The notes under the pieces were generated by a model, which was not told the DNA's origin, ran no database searches, and saw nothing but the letters and a program-made list of their open reading frames with translations. From the NCBI RefSeq assembly GCF_016125515.1, contig NZ_WGLO01000001.1, positions 62,001-126,000 on the forward strand: DNA of 64,000 bases. Reading direction: 5' to 3'. Below, in pieces: positions 8,629-18,032 of the stretch. Position numbers and translations under genes: made by a program. The stretch's first letter is position 1; each line of letters starts with the position of its first letter. The DNA is from Hyphomonas sp. (GTDB lineage: Bacteria; Pseudomonadota; Alphaproteobacteria; Caulobacterales; Hyphomonadaceae).

Positions 8629-11600
8629 CTATTCCGCCGGAGACGGGCGAGCAAGCGTTTCACCTGTACTTGTCCCGATCAGCTCGTCTTCATCGATGGA
8701 GGCATGGCCCGAATAGCTCTCGCCGATCTGGCGGTACGGCTTGCCGCCCCAGGTCCAGCGGAACACGCGGCCGATCTCCACGCCGATCGCATACAGCGCT
8801 GGCACCATAAGCAGTGAAACGAACAGGGCGAATGTCACAGCATAAGCCAGAGATACGACCATCGGTTTCAGGAACTGCGCCTGCACCGACTTCTCGTAGA
8901 GCAGCGGAGCGAGACCCACGAACGTCGTCAGCGAGGTCAGCAGGATCGGCCGGAAGCGCGACACGCCCGCGTCGACCAGCGCCTGCACGGCGCCCGCGCC
9001 TTCTTCGCGCCGCTGGTTCACATAGTCGAGCAGCACGAGGTTGTCGTTGATCACGACGCCAGAGGCCGCAGCAATCCCGAAGAAGGCGAACATCGCCATC
9101 GGTGTGCCCGTCAGTGCAAGGCCGAAGATGGCGCCGCAATACGCGAAGGGCAGGGCCATCATCAGCAGCATCGGCTGTGAATAGGACCGGAAGCCGACCG
9201 CCAGCAGGATATACATCGCCCCGACCGCAATCAGCAGCAGGCGCTGGATCTCGGCGAAGAATTCCTGCTCCTGCTCGAAGCCACCGGCCTCGCCGCGCAC
9301 GACGTCCGGGAATTCCTGCTTGAACTGGGGCCAGAAGTCTTTCTCCATCGCGTCCATGATGCGGGCGCGGCCTCCATCGCCCAGCACTTCGGCAGACACC
9401 GACACGGACCGGACGCGGTTGCGGCGCACAATGCGGTTGATGCCGGGTGCGAACTCGAAGTCCGCCACCTGCGTCACCGGGATCTCGCGTCCATCGATCG
9501 TGCGGATACGGATGGATTGGAGACTGTCGAGATCATCGCGCGCTTCCTGCGGCAGACGGACGCGCACTTCAACGTCCTGACCGTCGCGCGGCAGGCGCTG
9601 GGCGAGTTCACCGAAATAGGCCTGACGCAACTGGTTAGACACGTCGGCCAGCGTGATGCCAAGCGTTTCTGCGCCCGGCTTCAGCGAGATCTGGATCTCT
9701 TCCGCCGCCGAAGAGAGGTTGTCGGAAATGTCATAAGCTTCCGAATAGGTTGCCAGGTGAGCCTTCACATAATCTGCAGCGGCGCGCAGCCGGTCGAGAT
9801 CCGGATGGCTCAGCGCAAATGTCACGCCCGTGTCCGGACGGTTGAAGGTGAAGTCGAAATTGATCTCCTCGGCATCCTGGATGTCGCCGGTATTCCGGCG
9901 CAGCGCCTCGGCCAGGTCTTTCGACGTCACATCCTCCGGCCGGTCTTCGGGTGGCAGCAGGCTGATCCATGAGCGCACGGTCTTGCCGCTGGCCACGATG
10001 GAAGCATCGCGGATCAGGCCGCCTTCGATTTCCGGATGCAGTTTCGCCGTTTCCGCTTTGGCAGCATCAACACCGGCCTGAAGCTGGTCGCGCACTTCCA
10101 CGACACGCTCGAACGGCGTGCCGTCCGGCATCTGGATACTGACCTGGATAAGGTCCGCCTCGATTTCAGGCATGAACTGGAAAGGCACGATGCCGCTGGA
10201 TTGCAGGGCCATCGCGATCGAGAACAGCGAGAAGAAGAAGGCAACCGTCGCGTAGCGGAACTTGATCGCCAGCTCCAGAACAGGCCGGTAGATGTGGTTT
10301 GCAAACCAGAGCAGACTGTCGGCAATCCGCCGCTGGAACACCATCAGCTTGCCCGTGGGGCCTTCGAACTTCTGTTTCTTCATGTGCGAAAGGTGCGCAG
10401 GAAGGATCAATAGGCATTCCACAATGGAGATCAGCAGCGACACGACGACGACAAAGCTGATCTGCTGGGTGAACATCCGCGTCGGCCCGGTGACGAAGGC
10501 CCAGGGCAGGAAGGCGATCACGGTCGTCAGCACGCCGAAGACGATCGGTTTCAGCATCAGCTGGGTGCCGACAATTGCTGCGTCCAACCCGTCGCGCCGT
10601 CCGCTTTCAACTTCCTTGTGAATGTTCTCGCCGACGACGATGGCATCGTCCACGATCACCCCAATCACCAGCAACACAGCGAAGGTCGACAGGATGTTCC
10701 AGGAGACGCCGAGCGCGGGGAACAGCAGGATACTGCCGGCGAAGGCCGTGAAGATCCCGCAGGTCACCCAGAAGGCGACCACTGGGCGAAGGAACAGCAG
10801 CAGCACCAGCATCACCAGCAACGCGCCCGACAGGGCCGAAGAGGTGATCAGGTCCATACGGGCCTCGAAAGCTTCGGAATCGTCCCAAAGGATGCCGATG
10901 CTGACGCCTTCCGGCAGGACGCCCGATGTATGATCGTTGGCACGCTTGACGTAATCGCGCACGCCTTCAGCATACCGCGTGATGTCCATCTTGTCGGGCT
11001 CGGGGATCATCACGAAAGCGGTGGTGCGCCCGTTGAAGCTCGCGCGCAGCTTGTCGCTGACGAAGCCATCGATCACGGTCGCGACATCCGCCACGCGGAC
11101 GGTGCCTTCATCGGTGGTCTGACGGATGATAATCTGGCCGAACTGGTCGGCCGTGTCGGCAAGGTTGCGCGCCGTAAGCGAGACATCCCCCACGGGCGAC
11201 TCGATACGGCCGCCGGATGAGTTGAGAGAGGTCTGACGCACGGCGTTGGCCACGTCCGAAAGGCTGAGACCGAAGCGGCGAAGCGCTTCTTCGGAAACTT
11301 CGATGCTCACCTGCTCGTCCAGCGTTCCCTGCATCTGGGCGAGTTCGCCGCCGGGCAGGGCAGCCACGTCGTCGCGCACCTTGTCGGTGATCCGGCGCAG
11401 CGTGCGGGCATCGACGTTTCCGTTGATGGCAAGGCCCATGAAGGAGTTACGCTGTTCCCAGCGTTCGACCTGCGGCTCAAAAGCTGCTTGTGGCAGGTTG
11501 TTGATCTGGTCGACCCGCAGCTTCACTTCATCGAGGAACGTGTCCATATCGACATCGTCGCGGCCGCGGATATTGACCACGCCGACGCCTTCACTGGCGA

Positions 11601-11850
11601 TCGACGTGATCCGGTCGAGGCCGTTGATGTCGGCCACCGCTTCTTCGATCCGGGTCACGATCTGGTCTTCGATGTCGCGCGGGGAGGCGCCGGTCCAAGC
11701 GACCGACACCGAGGCGCCGGACACTTTCACAACCGGGAACATTTCCCGCTCCATCGCGGAATAGCCGAACACGCCCCCCGCGAAGAAGATGAACATCAAC
11801 AGGTTTGCTGCAACCGAGTTGCGGGCAAACCAGGCGACTATGCCGTTCAT
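8629..11850 (-). CDS. RND efflux transporter permease
   Basis: The 1073-residue product has RND architecture: an N-terminal helix (VAANLLMFIFFAGG), a large periplasmic porter loop, helices 2-6 with VDDAIVVGENI in helix 4 carrying the proton-relay Asp pair, a second porter loop and a second helix bundle with GVVINDNLVLLD. It would be the proton-driven inner-membrane pump of the tripartite system. The sequence type resembles the broad AcrB/MdtB-like family; substrate is unknown. Its start overlaps the adaptor stop by four bases. Confidence 0.94.
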   Translation of the reverse strand: MNGIVAWFARNSVAANLLMFIFFAGGVFGYSAMEREMFPVVKVSGASVSVAWTGASPRDIEDQIVTRIEEAVADINGLDRITSIASEGVGVVNIRGRDDVDMDTFLDEVKLRVDQINNLPQAAFEPQVERWEQRNSFMGLAINGNVDARTLRRITDKVRDDVAALPGGELAQMQGTLDEQVSIEVSEEALRRFGLSLSDVANAVRQTSLNSSGGRIESPVGDVSLTARNLADTADQFGQIIIRQTTDEGTVRVADVATVIDGFVSDKLRASFNGRTTAFVMIPEPDKMDITRYAEGVRDYVKRANDHTSGVLPEGVSIGILWDDSEAFEARMDLITSSALSGALLVMLVLLLFLRPVVAFWVTCGIFTAFAGSILLFPALGVSWNILSTFAVLLVIGVIVDDAIVVGENIHKEVESGRRDGLDAAIVGTQLMLKPIVFGVLTTVIAFLPWAFVTGPTRMFTQQISFVVVVSLLISIVECLLILPAHLSHMKKQKFEGPTGKLMVFQRRIADSLLWFANHIYRPVLELAIKFRYATVAFFFSLFSIAMALQSSGIVPFQFMPEIEADLIQVSIQMPDGTPFERVVEVRDQLQAGVDAAKAETAKLHPEIEGGLIRDASIVASGKTVRSWISLLPPEDRPEDVTSKDLAEALRRNTGDIQDAEEINFDFTFNRPDTGVTFALSHPDLDRLRAAADYVKAHLATYSEAYDISDNLSSAAEEIQISLKPGAETLGITLADVSNQLRQAYFGELAQRLPRDGQDVEVRVRLPQEARDDLDSLQSIRIRTIDGREIPVTQVADFEFAPGINRIVRRNRVRSVSVSAEVLGDGGRARIMDAMEKDFWPQFKQEFPDVVRGEAGGFEQEQEFFAEIQRLLLIAVGAMYILLAVGFRSYSQPMLLMMALPFAYCGAIFGLALTGTPMAMFAFFGIAAASGVVINDNLVLLDYVNQRREEGAGAVQALVDAGVSRFRPILLTSLTTFVGLAPLLYEKSVQAQFLKPMVVSLAYAVTFALFVSLLMVPALYAIGVEIGRVFRWTWGGKPYRQIGESYSGHASIDEDELIGTSTGETLARPSPAE

Positions 11851-13130
11851 TGGCTGGCTCCTTCGTCAGCGCTGGCGGTTTCGGCGTTGGCGACTTCCGT
11901 TCCGGCTTTGACCTCGCCGCTGGTCGCGCTCTTTGGCGGGTTCAGCACCTTCACAGTGCCGTCTTCCTGGCGCTGCATCACCGTCAGGCTCATGCCATCG
12001 AACGGGGCCTGGATCGGGCTAGTGATCGCCAGCTCGCCGGGCTCGGCGCCCTCATGGAAGTAGGCGCCGTCGCGGTCGGAGAATTCGACATCCACGGTAC
12101 GGATCGACAGTTTTCCGGTTTCGGGATCGCCGATGTACAGCTTGTCTTCGCCGCGCAGTGCCGAGCGCGGCGCGACCAGCACCTTGTCGAGGCTGCGGCC
12201 CTGGATCTTTGCGTTCACGAACAGGCCGGGCGCCATCGGCGCGCCATTGTCAGCGGCCTTGCCAAACGGGTCCACCACTTCGGCAATCGCGTTGATCTGC
12301 CGGGTCTGCGAGTTGACCGCTGCGCCGGTGCGCACGACCTGGCCTTTCCAGGTGCGCGGCACACCGCCGACATTCGCGGTGAACGTCACTTCCGGCCCGG
12401 GATTTTCCTTGCTGCTGGCAAAGGCAATCGGCAGGCCCAGACGGCCGAGTTCGGCGTCTTTCAGCGGTAGGGAGACTTCCACCACATCATTGCCGAAGAT
12501 CTTGCCCAGCGATTGGCCGGCCGCCACCACCTGGCCGATATCCACGCTGCGTTCGCGCACGCGGCCATCGAAGGGGGCGATCACCGCCGTGCGGGCCAGC
12601 GCCAGCTCGGCATCCATCAGCTGCGACTTGGCAGCGTCCAGCGAGGCCTGCGCTTCTGCCAGTTGCGGTTCGCGGCGCGCCAGCGGCGAAGCGTCCGACA
12701 TGCCGAGATCGGCAAGGTCCTGCTTGGCGAGTTCCGACTCGGCCTGCTCACGCGCAAGACGCTGCTCGGCCGAGGCGACCGACGAGCGTGCACGCACCAC
12801 GGCGAGTTCATAGTCCTGGGACTCGACCCGCACCAGCACCTGGCCCTTGCGGATGAAGCCGCCATCGATGAAGTCCGGCGACACAAAGGCCACGCGGCCC
12901 GAAGTCTGCGGCGCCACGACGATTTCCGTCTTGGGACGGACTTCACCCTGCGCCTGCACGGTCAGTGTCAGGGCCACTTCGCGAACCGGCTCGGCGAACA
13001 CGTTGAGGCCTGCGCGGGGCTCGTCCTTCTTCTCCGGTTCGGGTTTCATCGAGCTGACAGCGACGAAGCCGCCCACGCCGAGGACGAGGATGATCAGGAT
13101 CGGGGCGATGATCGCAATAAGGCGTCCCAT
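11847..13130 (-). CDS. RND efflux periplasmic adaptor subunit
   Basis: The 427-residue membrane-fusion protein has an N-terminal signal-anchor helix, a lipoyl half motif (GEVRPKTEIVVAPQTSGRV), a coiled-coil hairpin at about residues 120-180, the second lipoyl half (VIAPFDGRV) and beta-barrel and membrane-proximal domains. It bridges the permease and the outer-membrane factor. The gene sits two bases after the outer-membrane factor stop and overlaps the permease start by four bases, so the three are one coupled operon. Confidence 0.93.
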   Translation of the reverse strand: MGRLIAIIAPILIILVLGVGGFVAVSSMKPEPEKKDEPRAGLNVFAEPVREVALTLTVQAQGEVRPKTEIVVAPQTSGRVAFVSPDFIDGGFIRKGQVLVRVESQDYELAVVRARSSVASAEQRLAREQAESELAKQDLADLGMSDASPLARREPQLAEAQASLDAAKSQLMDAELALARTAVIAPFDGRVRERSVDIGQVVAAGQSLGKIFGNDVVEVSLPLKDAELGRLGLPIAFASSKENPGPEVTFTANVGGVPRTWKGQVVRTGAAVNSQTRQINAIAEVVDPFGKAADNGAPMAPGLFVNAKIQGRSLDKVLVAPRSALRGEDKLYIGDPETGKLSIRTVDVEFSDRDGAYFHEGAEPGELAITSPIQAPFDGMSLTVMQRQEDGTVKVLNPPKSATSGEVKAGTEVANAETASADEGASQ

Positions 13131-13132
13131 GA

Positions 13133-14596
13133 TTATTGGCTCCTGCCGTTTTCTTCGGCGTCTGTAGCGTTGGAAGCAGTGTCTGCGGCCGCGACGGGCA
13201 CGCCGCCTCCGAGTGCAAGGTGATAGGATACGCGGTTTATACCACGGCTGGCGCGCGCCGTGACCAGCTGGCTCTCAGCCGTCAGTCGGCGCGTCTGGGC
13301 GTCAATCAGGTTGAAGATGGTGATCGTGCCGCTGACATACTGGCGCTCGGCCAGTTCCTCGGCATAGCGCGCCTCCTCGAAGGAGATGCCCTGCGCCGCT
13401 TCCTGCTGGGCCAGCAGGACATCCGCCGACAGCGCATCTTCCACTTCACGCCAGGCGGTCAGCACGCCGCTGGCATAATTGGCAACCGCCGCCTGGGCCT
13501 GCGCGATGGCAGCGTCCTGCTGCGCTTTCAGCCGGCCATTGTTGAACAGCGGCTGCGACAGTCCGGCGACCAGACGGGCCGCCACGAGGGCGGGGTCGAC
13601 GATATCCTTCAGCTCCGTCGAGCTTGTCGATGCCGAACCGGTCAGGCGCAGCGCAGGCAGCATCGCGAGGCGTGCCGCTTCCGCGTTGAGTCCGGCGCCA
13701 ACCACCCGCGCCTCGAGCGCCGCGATGTCCGGGCGCCGCGACAGCAACAGGGCAGGGTTGCCTTGCGCCTCAAGCGCGGTCAGCTGCGGCAGCGTGCCGT
13801 TCGCGGTGATCTCGGCGCCGGGATAGCGGCCCAGCAGCACTTCCAGCCGGCGTGCGGCCTCCATCGAATTCTGCCGCCGGGCGGCAATCGTCGCTTCGGC
13901 GCCGGCCAGCGAGCTGCGCGCCGTGCGCAGTTCCAGCGGCCCGGCCACGCCCGACCGCACCCGGCGGTCGGTGATCGTCAGTACACGGTCGCGCGCTTCG
14001 TAGGAGAGGAGCGCGATACGTTCCTGCTCCAGTGCCTCGTTGAGGCGGATCCAGGCAATCGCGGTCTGCGCGGCAATCGACAGTTCGGTCGCGGCAAGGT
14101 CAGCCTCGCTCGCGGCATAGTCGGCATCGGCCTGCGCAATGCTGTTCGACACACGGCCCCACAGGTCCATTTCCCAGCTGGCATCAATGCCCAGCCCGTA
14201 GATCGGGTCGTTGAGCCGCTCGTCCTGGCCGGCCACTTCGACCCCGGTGGACGTGCCCCCCGCCGTCGCCGACCCCGACAGGCTCGGCAAGCGCGCGCCG
14301 CGGGCCGACCGTGTCAGCGCCTCGGAGGCGCGGGTCAGCGCGGCGCGGGATTCCAGCGTCGGATTGGCGGCCAGCGCTTCGGCCACCAGGGCTTCCATCA
14401 CGGGGTCATTGAACTGGCCCAGCCAGTCGCCGGTCGGTGCCTTGCCGGCCACGCCCTGCGCGGCCCATTCGGCCGGCGCGCCCGGAACAGTCTCCACCAG
14501 TGCGTCATGGTCACCGATGAACCGCTCGGCCGGATCCGGCGAGGTCGCGCAGGCCGCAAGCATCGCGGAACCGAGGAATAGGAGCGATTTATTCAT
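13133..14596 (-). CDS. Efflux outer-membrane factor, NodT-type lipoprotein
   Basis: The 487-residue product begins MNKSLLFLGSAMLAACATS with a lipobox (LAAC), then two OEP repeats; FNDPVMEALVAEALAANPTL is typical of the NodT subfamily. It forms the trimeric channel of the pump. The frame is open for 122 codons upstream of 14596, but a lipobox fixes the start. It is first in the operon; the promoter must lie in the 220-base divergent gap shared with the histidine kinase, which has an AT-rich tract around 14655-14690. No adjacent TetR or MarR regulator is visible. Confidence 0.93.
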   Translation of the reverse strand: MNKSLLFLGSAMLAACATSPDPAERFIGDHDALVETVPGAPAEWAAQGVAGKAPTGDWLGQFNDPVMEALVAEALAANPTLESRAALTRASEALTRSARGARLPSLSGSATAGGTSTGVEVAGQDERLNDPIYGLGIDASWEMDLWGRVSNSIAQADADYAASEADLAATELSIAAQTAIAWIRLNEALEQERIALLSYEARDRVLTITDRRVRSGVAGPLELRTARSSLAGAEATIAARRQNSMEAARRLEVLLGRYPGAEITANGTLPQLTALEAQGNPALLLSRRPDIAALEARVVGAGLNAEAARLAMLPALRLTGSASTSSTELKDIVDPALVAARLVAGLSQPLFNNGRLKAQQDAAIAQAQAAVANYASGVLTAWREVEDALSADVLLAQQEAAQGISFEEARYAEELAERQYVSGTITIFNLIDAQTRRLTAESQLVTARASRGINRVSYHLALGGGVPVAAADTASNATDAEENGRSQ

Positions 14597-14816
14597 GCCA
14601 GAGTTTAAACCTATCGATTGAGCGGACCGGATACGCCCGGCTTTGCCGATCGTCAATATGAAATTATCGATTTTCAATAACTTTCTGTCGACGCGTGATC
14701 CCGGCGCCGCACGGCCCCCGCCGGGCGGCACTTGGCAGCCGCCGGAGCGCAGGGTACCGCCAATATAGTCCGCCATCGGCGCACGCCCACCGGGCATTGA
14801 TTCTAAAGGTGAAACC

Positions 14817-16169
14817 GTGAGCGAAGACACCCATCGACCGTCAATGACCCGCCGTACGCGGGACTTTTCCGTTCTCATCGGCACCACCGGGGTCGTGCTC
14901 CTGCTTCTGGTCGCGACCGGCGCCCTCGGCCTCATCGAAGCGCTCAGCGCCCTGGGCGTCATCGCCTCGGTCGCGGTGGCCTACTTCGCTGGCTCCGCCG
15001 CCCGCGTGCCGCGCGGTGTCAGCCAGAGCTGGGCCGAACAGGCCGCGCCCGAGCCCGCCGAGGCCAGCTCCGCGCTCCTGTCGGCCCTTCCGCTGCCCGC
15101 GCTGGAGATCGGTCCCGGCCAGAAGATCGCCGCCTATAACCGCCCCGCCGACGACCTGTTCCAGCTGGCCAACCTGCCTTTCGCCCGCGCCAGCGCCGTC
15201 ATCCGCTCGCCGGTCCTCCTCTCCGCCATCGATCAGGCGCTTGAACGGCCGATGACCGGCACCTTCTCGGCCGAGCTTGAAACCGGCCCGGACGAGACCT
15301 GGCGCGCCCATGTCAGCCGTATCCCCTCGGGCAAGAATGTCCTCGTCCTCCTCGAAGACCTCACCCCCGTGAAGCGCGCCGCCCGCGCCAGGGCGGATTT
15401 CCTCGCCAATGCCAGCCACGAGCTGCGCACCCCGCTCACAGCCGTCTCTGGCTTCATCGAGACCATGCGCGGCCCCGCCAAAGACGACACCGCCGCCTGG
15501 CCGCGCTTCCTCGACATCATGGCCGCCGAGACCGACCGGATGCGCCGCTTGATTGCAGACCTGCTCTCCCTCTCTCGCATCGAGTCGTCCGAGCATATGC
15601 TGCCGCGCGGCCGCGAGGATTTCGCCGAGATCGTGAGCGCCTCCATCGCCGCGCTCCAGCCGATTGCGGCAGAGCAGGGCGTCAGCCTCAAGGTCGAGGC
15701 GCCGGCCGAGGCGATCCGCGAGATCACGGCCCACCGCGACGAGCTGATCCAGGTCGTGGAAAACCTCGTCTCGAACGCCGTCAAATATTCAAAGCCGGGC
15801 AACGAAGTGACCCTACGTTTCGGCGCCGCACCTTCGCTCGCCGAGGCACGCACCACCGCTTCCCAGCGCTGGGACATCAGTCAACGGATGACCCTGCTGC
15901 AGGCCCTCGCGCGCAGCCAGTTGCCGGAGCCGGCCGTTTGGCTGCGCGTTGAAGACCAAGGCCCCGGCATCGAGCGCGAACACCTGCCCAGATTGGGAGA
16001 GCGTTTCTACCGCGCCGACCAGTCGCGCGGCGGCAGGATCACCGGCACCGGCCTCGGCCTCGCCATCGTCAAGCACATCATGGCCCACCACCGCGGCGGT
16101 CTCGCCGTCGAAACCCTCCTTGGCCAGGGCACCGCCTTCGGCGTCTGGATGCCCGCGGCGCGAGAATGA
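14817..16169 (+). CDS. PhoR-type sensor histidine kinase
   Basis: The 450-residue product uses a GTG start. It has two membrane helices (about 19-40 and 43-60), a PAS-like segment (about 85-183), a HisKA domain with phospho-acceptor His201 in ASHELRTPL, and a HATPase domain with NLVSNAVKYS, DQGPGI and GTGLGLAI. The short N-terminus without a periplasmic domain matches PhoR, which senses phosphate through the Pst transporter. However no pstSCAB, phoU or phoB gene is next to it, so the target is inferred from the layout only. It is transcribed divergently from the efflux operon. Confidence 0.85.
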   Translation: MSEDTHRPSMTRRTRDFSVLIGTTGVVLLLLVATGALGLIEALSALGVIASVAVAYFAGSAARVPRGVSQSWAEQAAPEPAEASSALLSALPLPALEIGPGQKIAAYNRPADDLFQLANLPFARASAVIRSPVLLSAIDQALERPMTGTFSAELETGPDETWRAHVSRIPSGKNVLVLLEDLTPVKRAARARADFLANASHELRTPLTAVSGFIETMRGPAKDDTAAWPRFLDIMAAETDRMRRLIADLLSLSRIESSEHMLPRGREDFAEIVSASIAALQPIAAEQGVSLKVEAPAEAIREITAHRDELIQVVENLVSNAVKYSKPGNEVTLRFGAAPSLAEARTTASQRWDISQRMTLLQALARSQLPEPAVWLRVEDQGPGIEREHLPRLGERFYRADQSRGGRITGTGLGLAIVKHIMAHHRGGLAVETLLGQGTAFGVWMPAARE

Positions 16170-16178
16170 TCCGTGTAT

Positions 16179-16257
16179 GGTGCATTAGTGAAGCGTAATG
16201 CTCCGTCAAACCCCCGCCTGCCTTCGTGGTGCATTACGGTCTTCGGCCTAATGCACC
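16179..16257. repeat. Paired hairpins built on GGTGCATTA
   Basis: GGTGCATTA occurs at 16179-16187 and 16228-16236. Its complement follows each copy as TAATGCTCC at 16196-16204 (one mismatch) and TAATGCACC at 16249-16257 (perfect). They form two related stem-loops in the gap between convergent phoR and gcrA. No T-tract follows, so they are not textbook terminators. A further hairpin, CCCCCGGC with GCTGGGGG, follows near 16278-16306. Confidence 0.7.
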
Positions 16258-16333
16258 CTGCGGGTTCGAAAGTGGAAACCCCCGGCACATTTCTGCGCTG
16301 GGGGCCTCAAGGTCCTTCGATGTCAGCGCGGCG

Positions 16334-16864
16334 TTAGCCGGCAATCCGCCGGACGTAGTCGTATTCCGACTTGCGGGCTTCGCGCTTGCGGGCCGGCTGG
16401 AAGGCGACCTGGGCGTGCTCGGTGCAGTAAGGGCCGCAATCGGCCTTGCGCCCGCAGAAGGCGAATTTCGGGTCGGCGGGGTCGCCGATCGGCCATTTGC
16501 ACATCGTGTCGCGCAGCGTGAGGATCGTCGCCGGGGTGCCATCGGCCAGCGGCAGCGGGGGCAGGGGCGCGATCGAGGTGACCCGTTCCACGGCCAGCGA
16601 CGGGGCCGGCGCGCTCGGCGCGGCGGCGACCGGTGTGGCGGCGGCTGTGCCGTCCGCCAGGAAACGGGGCTTCGGCCGGGCCAGGCGCGGCGGGCGTTTC
16701 ACCGGGCGCGAGGGGGTGGCGCGGCCCGAAAGGCCGAGGCGGTGGACCTTGCCGATCACCGCATTGCGCGTCACGCCGCCCAGTTGCTTGGCGATCTGCG
16801 AGGCCGAATGGCCTTCCGCCCAGAGTTTCTTGAGGGTGTTCACCCGCTCGTCGTTCCACGACAT
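16334..16864 (-). CDS. gcrA: GcrA cell-cycle regulator
   Basis: The 176-residue product has the GcrA N-terminal DNA-binding domain (MSWNDERVNTLKKLWAEG, then SASQIAKQLGG and TRNAVIGKVHRLGL), a Pro/Ala-rich linker and the conserved C-terminal block CKWPIGDP with FCGRKADCGPYCTEH. GcrA works with sigma-70 RNA polymerase at promoters methylated by CcrM (GANTC) and controls the cell cycle in Caulobacterales. The start at 16864 is fixed by the family N-terminus; the open frame upstream is not conserved text. A CTTTCCACAG sequence upstream (about 17008) recalls a DnaA box but is weak. Confidence 0.95.
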   Translation of the reverse strand: MSWNDERVNTLKKLWAEGHSASQIAKQLGGVTRNAVIGKVHRLGLSGRATPSRPVKRPPRLARPKPRFLADGTAAATPVAAAPSAPAPSLAVERVTSIAPLPPLPLADGTPATILTLRDTMCKWPIGDPADPKFAFCGRKADCGPYCTEHAQVAFQPARKREARKSEYDYVRRIAG

Positions 16865-17094
16865 GTTGGAAGTCTCCCGCATTACAGGGCAGGCCTCATC
16901 GCTGAGGACATGAACCCCTATATGTTGTTCTGGCTGTACGCGCCATCTGTCCTGACACCTAGATATCGTATCAGCGGCGAAACGAAACACAACATGCGGC
17001 CTCCGCTTTCCACAGAGTTCTATATCTTGTGGCACGGGATTGTCGCGTGGATGCCTCTCGCAAGTGCGGGCTGCATCGCTTATGTGCTGTGGCC

Positions 17095-17925
17095 ATGAAG
17101 ACGATTCCCCCGCCCGATCAATCCCGCACCCTGCGCCACTACGGCGCGTTCAATGGCCTCGGTCTCTGGACCCTTTACCAGCGGGAGGTTGGCCGGTTTC
17201 TGAAGGTCTGGATGCAGACGGTGTTTGCGCCGGTGGTGACGACGTTGTTGTTCATGACCGTGTTCAAGCTCGCCTTCGGCGACCGCGGCCAGCTGACGGG
17301 CGATTTCGAGGGCCTGCGCTACAACGACTTCCTAGCGCCCGGCCTGATCATGATGGCGATCCTCCAGAACGCCTTTGCCAACACCAGTTCCAGCCTCGTG
17401 CAGGCGAAGTTTAATTCGACCCATGTCGACTTCCTGATGCCGCCGCTCTCGCCCCTGGAACTGTCCATCGCCTTCCTCGGCGGCGCGGTGACCCGGGCGC
17501 TGCTGATCGCGCTGATCTGCGGCGTCGCGATCCAGCTGTCGGGCCTCGCCAACCTGCCGATCCGCCACGTCTGGCCGATCCTCTGGTTCTCGCTGACCAG
17601 CGCGGTGATCCTGGGCGCCCTCGGCATCCTCGGCGGCATCTGGGCCGACAAGTTCGACCACCTGGCCGCGGTCACCAACTTCATCATCGTGCCGCTGACC
17701 TTCCTCTCGGGCACCTTCTATGATGTCAAAGTCATGGTCGAACCGTTCGAGTCCATCGCGCACCTCAATCCGATTTTTTACATGATCGACGGGTACCGCT
17801 ACGGCCATATCGGCGTCGCCAACGGATCGCTCGCAATCGGTGTGGCTTATACAGGTCTGCTCGCTTTGGTGTCAGTCATTGCCGTATGGGCAATGTTCCG
17901 CAACGGATACAAGCTGAAGACCTAA
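17095..17925 (+). CDS. ABC-2 type transporter permease
   Basis: The 276-residue product has six predicted membrane helices and the ABC-2 signature region LMPPLSPLELS followed later by FLSGTFYDV and FESIAHLNPIFYMIDGYRYG, which is typical of the YadH/NodJ-type permeases. The ATP is supplied by a separate ATPase, normally the adjacent gene; none is in this window, so the partner must be elsewhere. The start is placed at 17095, the Met followed by KTIPPPDQS, because upstream codons lack family similarity. Confidence 0.88.
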   Translation: MKTIPPPDQSRTLRHYGAFNGLGLWTLYQREVGRFLKVWMQTVFAPVVTTLLFMTVFKLAFGDRGQLTGDFEGLRYNDFLAPGLIMMAILQNAFANTSSSLVQAKFNSTHVDFLMPPLSPLELSIAFLGGAVTRALLIALICGVAIQLSGLANLPIRHVWPILWFSLTSAVILGALGILGGIWADKFDHLAAVTNFIIVPLTFLSGTFYDVKVMVEPFESIAHLNPIFYMIDGYRYGHIGVANGSLAIGVAYTGLLALVSVIAVWAMFRNGYKLKT

Positions 17926-18032
17926 AAATCTCCCCTCAGGGGCGATCTGTTGATTTTTCGCCACATTTCGCCGCCAATCGGTCTGGGCGGAGGGTAAAGA
18001 TGCCCCCGGCTAACCGGTGATGGAGAATCCAT

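Noticed and set aside
13136-14581. Plus-strand frame opposite the outer-membrane factor gene
   Set aside because: The lipobox, OEP repeats and operon context all support the minus-strand gene; the plus frame is Arg/Gln-rich shadow text.
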